57,742 nt of DNA from positions 1 to 57,742 of the forward strand of contig JAJDVT010000053.1 of NCBI GenBank assembly GCA_022826005.1, read 5' to 3'. This DNA is from Gemmatimonadota bacterium. GTDB taxonomy: Bacteria > Gemmatimonadota > Gemmatimonadetes > Longimicrobiales > Gaopeijiaceae. Under the pieces are notes generated by a model that had not been told where the DNA came from, did no database searches, and saw only the letters and a program-made list of their open reading frames with translations. A program made the translations under genes and the position numbers. Below, one piece after another: positions 41,488 through 49,445 of this stretch; within the stretch, counting starts at the first letter, position 1; every line of letters begins with the position of its first letter.

Positions 41488-44458
41488 CGGCTTCGTCGTT
41501 CTGCTGCTTGATCGGCGTGATCAGGAAGGTGGCGCCCTGCTCCGGGCCACTCGTTTCGAGGATCAGGTCATAGCCCACCTCGCGTAGTGTTGCCCTGGAG
41601 ATATGCAGGCCCATGCCGCGGCCCCCCGGCTTCCGGGTGAACCCGATTTCGAAGATGTCGTCCCGATCACGGTCGTGGATCCCCGGCCCCGAGTCCGAGA
41701 TGCGGAACCCATTTCCGAAGGCGTCGAGCTGGATTCGGCGTTTGAGGGTCTCGTTCTGGCCGGCGAGCCAATAGATCGCGTTGTCCACGAGATTGACGAA
41801 CACGGGGTAGAAGGAAGACGGATAGCCCGTGACCGTGGCGTTGGTGAATGGGTCGGTCTTGGTCAGTTCGACGTTGTGTCGGGCCAGGCGCTGGCCGAAC
41901 AGGTTGGTCAGGAACTCGTGGATCTCCCAGCCGTGGATGACCACCGCCTTTCGGTAGAGCCTCCTCTGCAGCGGGGTGAAGAGGGTGAGGTAACCGTCGA
42001 GATGGTCGAAACTGCCGCGGATGCCTTGATAGAGTGACATCAGTTCCTGGTTCACATCGGCCCAGGCTTTGAGACTGCGAAGCCCCGAGCGTACGGAACG
42101 GATGGCGGCTCCGAATTCGTGGCTTATGATCTCGATCGCCATCCCGAGCTGAGCAAGCTGAAGGTCGGCGGCCGCCTGTTCCCGTAATGTGACGTTGCTC
42201 TGCTCGACCGCTTCGAGTTGATCGACCAGGGAGGAATCGCTCTTCAGGTCGACGGCCGCCAGCTGGGAGCGTAGGCCGTCGAGTCTGCGGTTGGCATTCT
42301 CCAGGGACTCTCGGATCGGCGCCTCCAGGGCCGCGCGCTCTTCGATCAGCTGCTGGTCGTCCATACCCGTAAGGTCACGCCGAGCGAAATCGGCCATCGT
42401 GCCCCGAATCATCGACTCCACGTCGCGCACACATCGGCCCGCGATCGCTCGGGTGCTCGCCAGAATCTCTTCGGCCGCCTCCTCCACGTCCTGGCGACCA
42501 GCCTTCGTTTCCCGCCGCGCGGTTGTTCCGAGCTCCTTGAGAGTCGATTCCATCCTGTCTCTTGCGCTGACGTCAACCCCCGCTTTGGTCACTTCCTCGG
42601 TCACAATGCTCTCGATCGTGTCACTGATGTCGCGGACGTTTGCGACGAGGTCCTCGTACGCCTCCTGATAGTCGCCCCACTCCTTCCGCAGGGCCCGGCT
42701 CATGCCGATGCGGGGCTTGGAAACCTGATAGTCGGACTCGACATCCCTGAGGCTTCTTCTCGCTTCTCGCTCAATATCGATGATCCGCCGAGCAGCCCTT
42801 GCTCGATCCGTATCGCGGCCTGCTTCCCTTACTCGCTCCTCGATCTCCAAACCCAATACCACGACTCCATCAAGCGGCTTCTCCGTCTCCATCCGCTCGA
42901 AGAACGTGGCCAGGTCCTTCCGGAACTTGGTGCGCTTAGCGGTCACCTGCTTGGCGCGGGCCCGCAGATGTCGCTCGGTCTCTTCCATCTCCCGCTTGCG
43001 GCTCGCGAATCGGTCGCCGTGAACGCCCTCCTCCCGGAAGAAGTCGGCGGCGACCTGCACAAGGAAGCTCTTCAGGATGCCCCGGAGATCACGGTAGGCT
43101 TTGTTCTCGCGAAAACCCTCGCGACCAGCCTTCTCGCGAAGCTTCCCGTTGTTGACGGAGTCGACTTCAACGACACCGAACATCTGCCGGTAGGAGAAGT
43201 AGTAGTACGAAGCGCTTTTCGTACGGCGGAGTTCGATTTCCAGCCAATCGTAGTCCGTGTTGCCGTACGGTTGAATGCGTACTCCGTCCCGATAGAGATA
43301 CAGCCCACCGATCTTTCTCGTCTTCGCAAGCACGCGGCCATGCTCTTCTGGCGGCAGCGTCGAATGTCTTGCCAATCCCTCGACCGCGGCGAACCTGATG
43401 TCGAACGGACCGCAACCCGTCTTCTTGCCCCTTCCGCCGCTCCAGTGGATCACGTGGTCATCCACAAGCTCGCCGTAGATGGAGACGTTCCCCTTGAATT
43501 GGCCGTACTCGTCGAATCGTCCCCAGATCCGGTGATCGGCATTCTCGTACTCGTAGCTGGTGAAGAACTTGCTGTCTCCGATGAGGTCTTCGCAGGTACC
43601 GTCCGTTCCGTGGTCCCTGAAGGCGGTGCGGATGACCGGTGTCCCGCCTTCCGCAAATGATGGAGCGGTGAACCCCAGGAGAGCCTTTTGCAGCGGTGGC
43701 GCCACATCCGAGTCGGGATCCCCGGCGATGTCCTGTTCCAGATTCGGGGATGCGGGGAGAAGGTAGAAGTGGGTACCGTGGCCATCGCCGAGGAGCGTCG
43801 GTTTGCCCAGGTACTCCGCCAGTTCCAGCGGATCGACCTTGAATTGGGCAAGTTCGGTCTCCATTTCCTTCCACGCGTTGCCATCCACGCGCTCGCGAAG
43901 ATGCTCGTTCCGGCCCTGAAAGTCGCGGACCATGTCTGCCACTTTCTCGCCGTCGGGCAGTGTGCCCCCCGGGAATGTCCAAAGCGGAATCCGGATGTCC
44001 TGAAGGTTCAGCTCGTGGTACCGGAAGACCCGCCAGTTCAGGAAGGCCGCCGTCACATCGGAAAGGACGCCGTCACGCGAGGCGCGAGTGAGCACCAGCA
44101 ATTGGGGAGCGATCGTCGCGATGGCGAGGCGGCCGATGCCTTTCTCCCCCAGCACAGGCCGGGCGCGCTTCTCGGACTTTGGGAGCCGGCTCTCGGCGCG
44201 CTTTCGCTTCACACTGGTCTCGGTCGCGATCGTCAGCCACCGGTCGACGAATTCGTCCCTTTCCATTCCAAAACCGTCATCCCGGAGAACGAACAGACCG
44301 TCTCGCCTGTAATAGTCCACTTCCACCCGTTCGGCGTACGCGTCGTGCGCGTTCTTGAAGAGCTCGCTGATGGCGGTGGGTATACCGGCGATCTGCTGCC
44401 GCCCCAGCATGTCCAGCGTCCGGGCCCGAGTCTTGAAGGTTACGTCCATTGCCGTCAA
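41477..44458 (-). CDS. Protein with two GHKL ATPase modules: MutL/MORC/Hsp90-like and histidine-kinase-like
   Basis: The 993 residues begin with a full GHKL ATPase: ELFKNAHDAYAE (Asn36, N-box), RDDGFGM (Asp61, G1) and GEKGIGRLA (104-112, G2). This is the MutL/Hsp90/MORC pattern, with a lid and an S5-like extension. A coiled coil of about 300 residues (480-765) follows. A histidine-kinase end then comes: EIISHEFGAAIRSVR (His780) and a second ATPase with VNLVDNAIYWL (889-898), DSGPGI (922-927) and GGRGMGLHIS (945 on). Two ATP sites plus an H-box and the adjacent receiver protein suggest a phosphorelay. The start overlaps the methyltransferase stop by 4 bases. Confidence 0.85.
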   Translation of the reverse strand: MTAMDVTFKTRARTLDMLGRQQIAGIPTAISELFKNAHDAYAERVEVDYYRRDGLFVLRDDGFGMERDEFVDRWLTIATETSVKRKRAESRLPKSEKRARPVLGEKGIGRLAIATIAPQLLVLTRASRDGVLSDVTAAFLNWRVFRYHELNLQDIRIPLWTFPGGTLPDGEKVADMVRDFQGRNEHLRERVDGNAWKEMETELAQFKVDPLELAEYLGKPTLLGDGHGTHFYLLPASPNLEQDIAGDPDSDVAPPLQKALLGFTAPSFAEGGTPVIRTAFRDHGTDGTCEDLIGDSKFFTSYEYENADHRIWGRFDEYGQFKGNVSIYGELVDDHVIHWSGGRGKKTGCGPFDIRFAAVEGLARHSTLPPEEHGRVLAKTRKIGGLYLYRDGVRIQPYGNTDYDWLEIELRRTKSASYYYFSYRQMFGVVEVDSVNNGKLREKAGREGFRENKAYRDLRGILKSFLVQVAADFFREEGVHGDRFASRKREMEETERHLRARAKQVTAKRTKFRKDLATFFERMETEKPLDGVVVLGLEIEERVREAGRDTDRARAARRIIDIEREARRSLRDVESDYQVSKPRIGMSRALRKEWGDYQEAYEDLVANVRDISDTIESIVTEEVTKAGVDVSARDRMESTLKELGTTARRETKAGRQDVEEAAEEILASTRAIAGRCVRDVESMIRGTMADFARRDLTGMDDQQLIEERAALEAPIRESLENANRRLDGLRSQLAAVDLKSDSSLVDQLEAVEQSNVTLREQAAADLQLAQLGMAIEIISHEFGAAIRSVRSGLRSLKAWADVNQELMSLYQGIRGSFDHLDGYLTLFTPLQRRLYRKAVVIHGWEIHEFLTNLFGQRLARHNVELTKTDPFTNATVTGYPSSFYPVFVNLVDNAIYWLAGQNETLKRRIQLDAFGNGFRISDSGPGIHDRDRDDIFEIGFTRKPGGRGMGLHISRATLREVGYDLILETSGPEQGATFLITPIKQQNDEADVD

Positions 44459-45564
44459 GCGAGACCCGCCTCGGCCAGGTGTCTGGCAACATGGTGCCCA
44501 ACGACAGTCGTCAATCGCACCGGCACGGCGTTGCCGATTTGCCGAGCCCTGGAGGTCGTGCAGCCCGAAAAACGGAAGTCCATAGGGAACGTCTGAAGGC
44601 AGGCGGCTTCACGGACGCTGATCGCACGATCCTGCTCGGGGTGGCCGAAGCGGCCGTTGGAATAGCTGATGCATCGGGTGGTCAGCCCGGAGGCTGGCCG
44701 GTCCCAGGACATGCGGCCGTAGACGTCACTGTACCCCGTTGCCCCCGCGTGGCAGGTGAGCTGGAGGTCCTCCGACCAATCCCGGTTGCCGCCGCCCTCG
44801 GGAGTCGCGCGGATGCGCTTCAGGTTGAGCGCGGAGAGGCGGGCGGCGCGGTGGTCGGGTATTTCGGGATCCACTTCACCGGCGGCAAGCTCCGGGAGAT
44901 CCCCGATCCAGTCGCGAACGGTGGCGAAGTCGGGGTTGTCGGTTCCCGGGCCGTGGGTTTCGTCAGGGAGATCCAGTCGGCCATGTCGACTCGCGAGCAG
45001 AAGGAACCTCCGGCGGCCCTGAGGAACTCCGTACCGCTTGAGGGACACGGAGCCGTGTGCCGGGTCCGCATACCCGGCTTGCTCCAATCCCCGAAGGAAG
45101 CTGCTGAGCGGCTCGGAGTCGGGGCACACATTCTGAATCCCCGGAACGTTCTCCACAAACACGATGTCCGGCTCACACCTCCGTATGAGACGGAGGAACT
45201 CAAGGAGCAGCGGCACCCGGTCGTCCTCGCCCGGCTTGGGGCGGATGGTGTTCTGTTTGGTGAATGGCTGGCACGGCGCACATCCACAGAACAGGATGGG
45301 GTGGGGCCGTTCCTCGTCGACGAGCGTGCGCACGGAATCTTCGTCCACCTGCCGAATGTCCTTGGCCACGAAGGATGTCGACGGGAAGTTCCGCTTGAAG
45401 CTCTGCTCGGCGTCGGCGTCCCAGTCGAGAGCGAACACCACGTCCATCCCGGCCTCCTGGAAGCCGCGGCTTGCCCCGCCGCAACCGGAGAAGAAGTCGA
45501 ACACCTTCGCTGTCCGGCAGGGGACGGTGGCGTAGTTCGTTCCGGAATCGCGGTCTGGGTTCAT
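44455..45564 (-). CDS. DNA (cytosine-5-)-methyltransferase, Dcm-like
   Basis: This 369-residue protein has all m5C motifs: VFDFFSGCGGASRGF (I, SAM binding), GCAPCQPFTKQ (IV, catalytic Cys98), VFVENVPGIQN (VI), YGVPQGRRRFLLLASR (VIII) and ARQIGNAVPV (X). It transfers a methyl group to C5 of cytosine at a site that cannot be read from the sequence. It heads an overlapping three-gene operon with the dual-GHKL and receiver proteins. Vsr and an EcoRII-N-like protein nearby suggest a Dcm/EcoRII-like sequence (CCWGG), but that is inference. Array E lies upstream, from 45678. Confidence 0.93.
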   Translation of the reverse strand: MNPDRDSGTNYATVPCRTAKVFDFFSGCGGASRGFQEAGMDVVFALDWDADAEQSFKRNFPSTSFVAKDIRQVDEDSVRTLVDEERPHPILFCGCAPCQPFTKQNTIRPKPGEDDRVPLLLEFLRLIRRCEPDIVFVENVPGIQNVCPDSEPLSSFLRGLEQAGYADPAHGSVSLKRYGVPQGRRRFLLLASRHGRLDLPDETHGPGTDNPDFATVRDWIGDLPELAAGEVDPEIPDHRAARLSALNLKRIRATPEGGGNRDWSEDLQLTCHAGATGYSDVYGRMSWDRPASGLTTRCISYSNGRFGHPEQDRAISVREAACLQTFPMDFRFSGCTTSRARQIGNAVPVRLTTVVGHHVARHLAEAGLA

Positions 45565-45677
45565 GGATGGGCGGGTAACGGGGCGGGCGGATCGGGACTA
45601 GCCACGCGAGAAAGGGAACCGAAGTGGCGAATCGGGTCAAGCGAGTGCGCCCCTAATCTCGCGAATACCGGCAAAAT

Positions 45678-45714
45678 GTAAGCTCTGGCTTACGAAGTGT
45701 CAAGTATAGTTTAC
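45678..45714. promoter_or_regulatory. Phased operator-like array E between the m5C methyltransferase and membrane genes
   Basis: GTAAGCTCTGGCTTAC (45678) is a perfect inverted repeat (GTAAGC/GCTTAC). GTCAAGTATAGTTTAC (45699) follows at 21 bp. They lie 114 bp upstream of the methyltransferase and 103 bp upstream of the GTG of the first membrane gene, a divergent promoter. Confidence 0.6.
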
Positions 45715-45816
45715 GATGTGAGGGTGGATGCTTGCCGCGCGTCTGCGGAACTGCCATGGTCTTGGCACCCGCAGCCACGCTGCCCCTGTTCTCTTGAGAG
45801 TTGCCGGAGACTATCC

Positions 45817-46674
45817 GTGAACCTTCCCGCACTCACCACGGTTGACCGGTTCCTTCAGCCCCTCGTCGCCACCACACTCCTGCTGGGCCTTCTCATCCTC
45901 TGGGACGGCACCTACGATCAGTCCTGCGTGGCCCTCGCGTCTCCGGCGCTCGTGTACTTCGCGATACTGTACGGGCTCTTGGAATACCGCCTGGAACGCA
46001 AGCGCTTCGCCGTCGACTACTACCTGGATCGTGAGTCCGCTTGGCGGAGGCGGTTGCGGGGGACCTGGGTGCCGGTGTTGGTCAGCATGACCGCGGCGCT
46101 GCCACTGGCCGTCTTTCTAGCCGTCTTCGTGGCCCTCTCGCGGCCCACTGACTGGCTGTTTCTGGCGGCCGCGGCCGTGGCAGCGCCTTTCCTGTTCGAG
46201 GGCAGCTCCCGGTGGCCCGGCCGTCACTTCAGGCGTGACGCCGACGCCAGCGGCCGGGCCGTTACGGTCGCGGACATTCTCAGTGCGCGGCTTGCGGGCT
46301 GGGTCCTCCTGGCGCTGGTTGCGGTCGCGTACGTCTACTTCAACTACATGGTAATCGGAGGTCCCCCGTACATCTATCCGGATTCTCTCCAGCTGACGGT
46401 GGAGGCCTTTATGGCGGGCGTCCACTCGGCGTGCCCGGTGGTGGACGGCGGTCTGCGTGCGGCGGCCGGGATCGAAGGGATCGCCTGGTACGCTGTGACG
46501 GGCACAGCGATGGCTCCGTGGATGCCCGACGGGATCAGGGTGGTCGTGTGGATCGGATTCTTCCTGAACGTAGCGTTGGCGATCACTGGGTTCGTTCGCG
46601 GGCTCGAAGGCTCCATCCTGGTGGCGAAGCGAATCGTCGATCGGAATCGCAAGGAGGCGACAGATGTCGAGTAG
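45817..46674 (+). CDS. Polytopic membrane protein of the defence island
   Basis: The GTG at 45817 follows CCGGAGA. The 285-residue product has about six membrane helices (VATTLLLGLLILWDG, LVSMTAALPLAVFLAVFVAL, LFLAAAAVAAPFLFEG, LAGWVLLALVAVAYVYFNYM and two more near the end). Charged loops (EYRLERKRFAVDYYLDRESA) would face the cytoplasm. No family is recognised. It overlaps the next gene by 11 bases and diverges from the methyltransferase, so the pair is probably an effector or sensor of the same island. Confidence 0.68.
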   Translation: MNLPALTTVDRFLQPLVATTLLLGLLILWDGTYDQSCVALASPALVYFAILYGLLEYRLERKRFAVDYYLDRESAWRRRLRGTWVPVLVSMTAALPLAVFLAVFVALSRPTDWLFLAAAAVAAPFLFEGSSRWPGRHFRRDADASGRAVTVADILSARLAGWVLLALVAVAYVYFNYMVIGGPPYIYPDSLQLTVEAFMAGVHSACPVVDGGLRAAAGIEGIAWYAVTGTAMAPWMPDGIRVVVWIGFFLNVALAITGFVRGLEGSILVAKRIVDRNRKEATDVE

Positions 46675-47566
46675 GGACACGGAGAACGGCGAAGCGGGCC
46701 GAGAAACTCCCAGGAACGGACGGAAGGCATGGGCGGGGAGGACGATTCTCGCACTCGTCCCGCTGGCCATCCTGGCCGCGACCGGCCATCACATGCTGCA
46801 CCAGCGGTTGGAGGAGCAGTTCAGGCGGTTTGGGCAGGAGCGTATCCGAGCCCCGTTGCCGGAAGAAGCTCGGCGTCTGATCGACAGAGGTGTCGAAGAT
46901 GCCTTCGCTCCGGTCTACGACAGGATCCCGGAGTTCCTGGATTGGCATTACTCGTTCTTCGGCCAGTATACCGAGTTGGGCCTGATGCTGGTGGGGCGAC
47001 TGGAGGGAGCGATCGAATCGCGACTCCTCGGTGGGCTGGAAGAGCGCATCAGCGCAACCGGTGAGGATGTCGGGCGCGTGATGCAGGAAGAAATGCTTGC
47101 CGAACTTGAGCGGTGGTTTGATCGTGACATCGCATCGCTCCCACCGGGTGTGAGAACTACGTACGAGCGCATGCTGGAACCGGTGTTGGAGGACGCCAGG
47201 AGGCGATTCACAGTCTCCGTCGGTCCGACCGCCGTTGGGGCCGCCGTGGCCGGGGTCGGTGCGTCGATCGGGGTGAGGGCGGTCGCAACGGGGATTGCCG
47301 AGAGACTGGTGGGGGGTGCAGCGGTCCGGTCCGGGGTTTCCGCACTGGGTCGTGCGGCGGGGCTAATCGTGGCTGCCGGTGCAGCGGTGGGTATCGACTT
47401 CGCGCTTCGGGAGTTGGACGAGATGTTCCACCGGGAAGAACTCGAACGGGAATTGACAGCATTGGTGGACGAGCAGAAGGAGCGGGTGAGGGTCGCACTG
47501 CTGGGCGTCGTGTACGACGTCAAAGCCGAGGCGCTGGGTAACTTCATTCCCGCTCAGTTACGCTGA
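46664..47566 (+). CDS. Membrane-associated helical protein paired with the polytopic protein
   Basis: The 300-residue product has one N-terminal membrane helix (TILALVPLAILAATGHHMLH), a helical middle (LEEQFRRFGQERIRAPLPEE, VMQEEMLAELERWFDRDIAS) and a Gly/Ala-rich hydrophobic segment at about 185-245 (AAVAGVGASIGVRAVATGIA). That segment resembles glycine-zipper membrane insertion regions of toxins and pore formers, followed by a cytoplasmic helix. No known family is assigned. It overlaps the upstream membrane gene and ends 8 bp before the right hairpin repeat. Confidence 0.65.
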   Translation: MSSRDTENGEAGRETPRNGRKAWAGRTILALVPLAILAATGHHMLHQRLEEQFRRFGQERIRAPLPEEARRLIDRGVEDAFAPVYDRIPEFLDWHYSFFGQYTELGLMLVGRLEGAIESRLLGGLEERISATGEDVGRVMQEEMLAELERWFDRDIASLPPGVRTTYERMLEPVLEDARRRFTVSVGPTAVGAAVAGVGASIGVRAVATGIAERLVGGAAVRSGVSALGRAAGLIVAAGAAVGIDFALRELDEMFHREELERELTALVDEQKERVRVALLGVVYDVKAEALGNFIPAQLR

Positions 47567-47573
47567 GGGTTTG

Positions 47574-47608
47574 CCCCTTGCCCGGCTCCGACAAGACCGG
47601 ATAAGGGG
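47574..47608. repeat. 35-bp hairpin repeat, right flank of the defence island
   Basis: This copy is identical to 35869-35903 but for one base (CCGGATAAGGGG against CCGGACAAGGGG) and lies in the same orientation. It sits between the membrane pair and the UvrD-like pseudogene and could also work as a terminator. Confidence 0.7.
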
Positions 47609-47639
47609 TAAGGCGCCGCCGCCGTCCATCTCTCCTCCG

Positions 47640-49239
47640 TCACGAAAAGTGGTGGTCGCGGGCCCGCTGGATTTCCTCGCACGGCTGTTCGTCGGCGATG
47701 AGATATAGCCACTCCTTGGCTCGCGTCATCGCCACGTACAGGCGGTCGAGGTTCAGCAGGCGCTCCTCTTGGTCTTCCTCGGTGGGCGGCGCTGGCTGGT
47801 TTCCGGGGATTGGCATCGCCAGCTGGCCCGATCTTCTGTCGTGCGTGTCGATGGGGAATCGGGATTCTCCCAGGCGCGGGATGAAGACGGCTCGGAATTC
47901 CAAGCCCTTGGCTCGGTCGAAGGTGCCTATGCGGACCCCGTCTTCAAGCGGACCGTCGCGCAGGTCCTTCAGGTTGACGCACGGGACGGTCCTGTCCTTC
48001 AACGCCGCCACCAGTTGCTCGGCGTCCCGGTTCCGCAGGACGAGCACGCCGATTTCGTTGTGCGTGAAGCCCTCGTTCCCGACGAGGTCGTGAATCCGGT
48101 CCAGAATCGCTCCGGTTTCCTTGCCCTGCGCAACGATCATGACGGGTCGATCGCCTTCGTCGCCCTCGAAACGGGACGGCATCCACCGATCCGTCATCGT
48201 TGGCGTCCCTGCTGACGACCACTTCTCCGCGGACGGCGCGAGCGGCCTGGAATATCCTTCGCGTGTTCCGGAAGTTGACGTTGAGGGTATCGGAATGGCC
48301 GGTGAAGTTGAGGTTGGCCCATGCCGGACGGAAACCACCGGGGTAAATGCGCTGCGCCGCGTCGTCCAGCATCAGGATGCTGTCCTTTCTCAGTCTGGCT
48401 CGCGGCCCGCCCGCGACGAGCGCGCGGACGAGCTGGATTCCGACCAGCGTCAGATCCTGGGCCTCGTCCACGACCGCCGCGCGGTATCCGGGCACGGTCT
48501 CCGCCTGCGCCCGGTTGCGGGCTTCCACGAGGCGGTCGGCGAAATCGACGGTGTCCCGTTGTGCCATCTCGCGATCCCAGGCTTCGCGCAGATTCCAGCA
48601 GATCTCCCGGTCCGGCCGCTTGAACGCCCGTCTCCGGCCGAGCCGTTCGAACCGGCCGGTATCCAGGTATTCCTCCTTCCGCGCATCCCGGCCCTTGATG
48701 ATGCGCCTGACCTCTTCCTTCAGGTAGTCGCGGTCCAGCCTCTGTCTTGCCTCCGCCGGCACTGCGCTGAGGTAGGCCGCTTCGAACGCCGCGTCGACAT
48801 CGTCGAGTTTGAGAGGGCGTGAATCGAACCTGTAGGCGAGCCTGTCGATGTTCGCGAAGTGGACGTTATCCGGCGCGTCGGGGAACCGCCGGAACAGCGC
48901 CTCCATGTGGCCGGAGAGAGACCGGCTGAAGGTCGTTGCTAGGATTCTCTCGCCGGGATAACGGAGCCCGAGCACGGCGACCCGATGGAGCGCGACGACG
49001 GTCTTCCCGGTACCGGCCGCGCCTCTGATTCGGCCCAGCCCCGCGTGGTAGTGGCGGTTTACGAGCCTCCGCTGCTGCGCCGGCAGGTACAGCGTCCACT
49101 CCTCGAAGTCGCCCGGGGGTACGGCCGCGTCGCCCTTGGCCGTAGACCCCGGGGGAGCCCAGACCGCGCCATACGCGTCGAGGTCAGTGTAGTGGCCTTG
49201 GCGGCGGGCCCAGTCGTACATGGGGTCGTGGTGGCCCAT
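47640..49239 (-). pseudogene. UvrD/PcrA-like superfamily 1 helicase with frameshift
   Basis: The upstream frame (start 49239) has AGLGRIRGAAGTGKTVVALH (Walker A), LATTFSRSLSGHMEALFRRF and AAVVDEAQDLTLVGIQLVRA (Walker B), ending near DANDDGSVDAVPFRG. The continuation in another frame reads SRFEGDEGDRPVMIVAQGKE, IGTFDRAKGLEFRAVFIPRL and LYVAMTRAKEWLYL, the C-terminal helicase motifs. The shift is near 48185 and needs one base. The joined protein would be about 530 residues, the size of stand-alone defence-type UvrD helicases. Bases 49240-49445 hold no other gene. Confidence 0.8.
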
Positions 49240-49445
49240 GTTCAGGAGTCCGACGCGGTGTGGAGGGGTGGCGTCCGGGGTGTCAAGTTCTCATGCTCCC
49301 GGTGCATCTTCTGTTCTGGTGCGCAGGATTCGCAAGTGACGTCGGTGCTTGAGGCGATCGGCAGTAGTCGATAGTTTGCAACTTGGGACATCGTGGCAAT
49401 CGACTCCACACGCACTTCCAACCGAGATAAGGATGGCTTCAGGCC

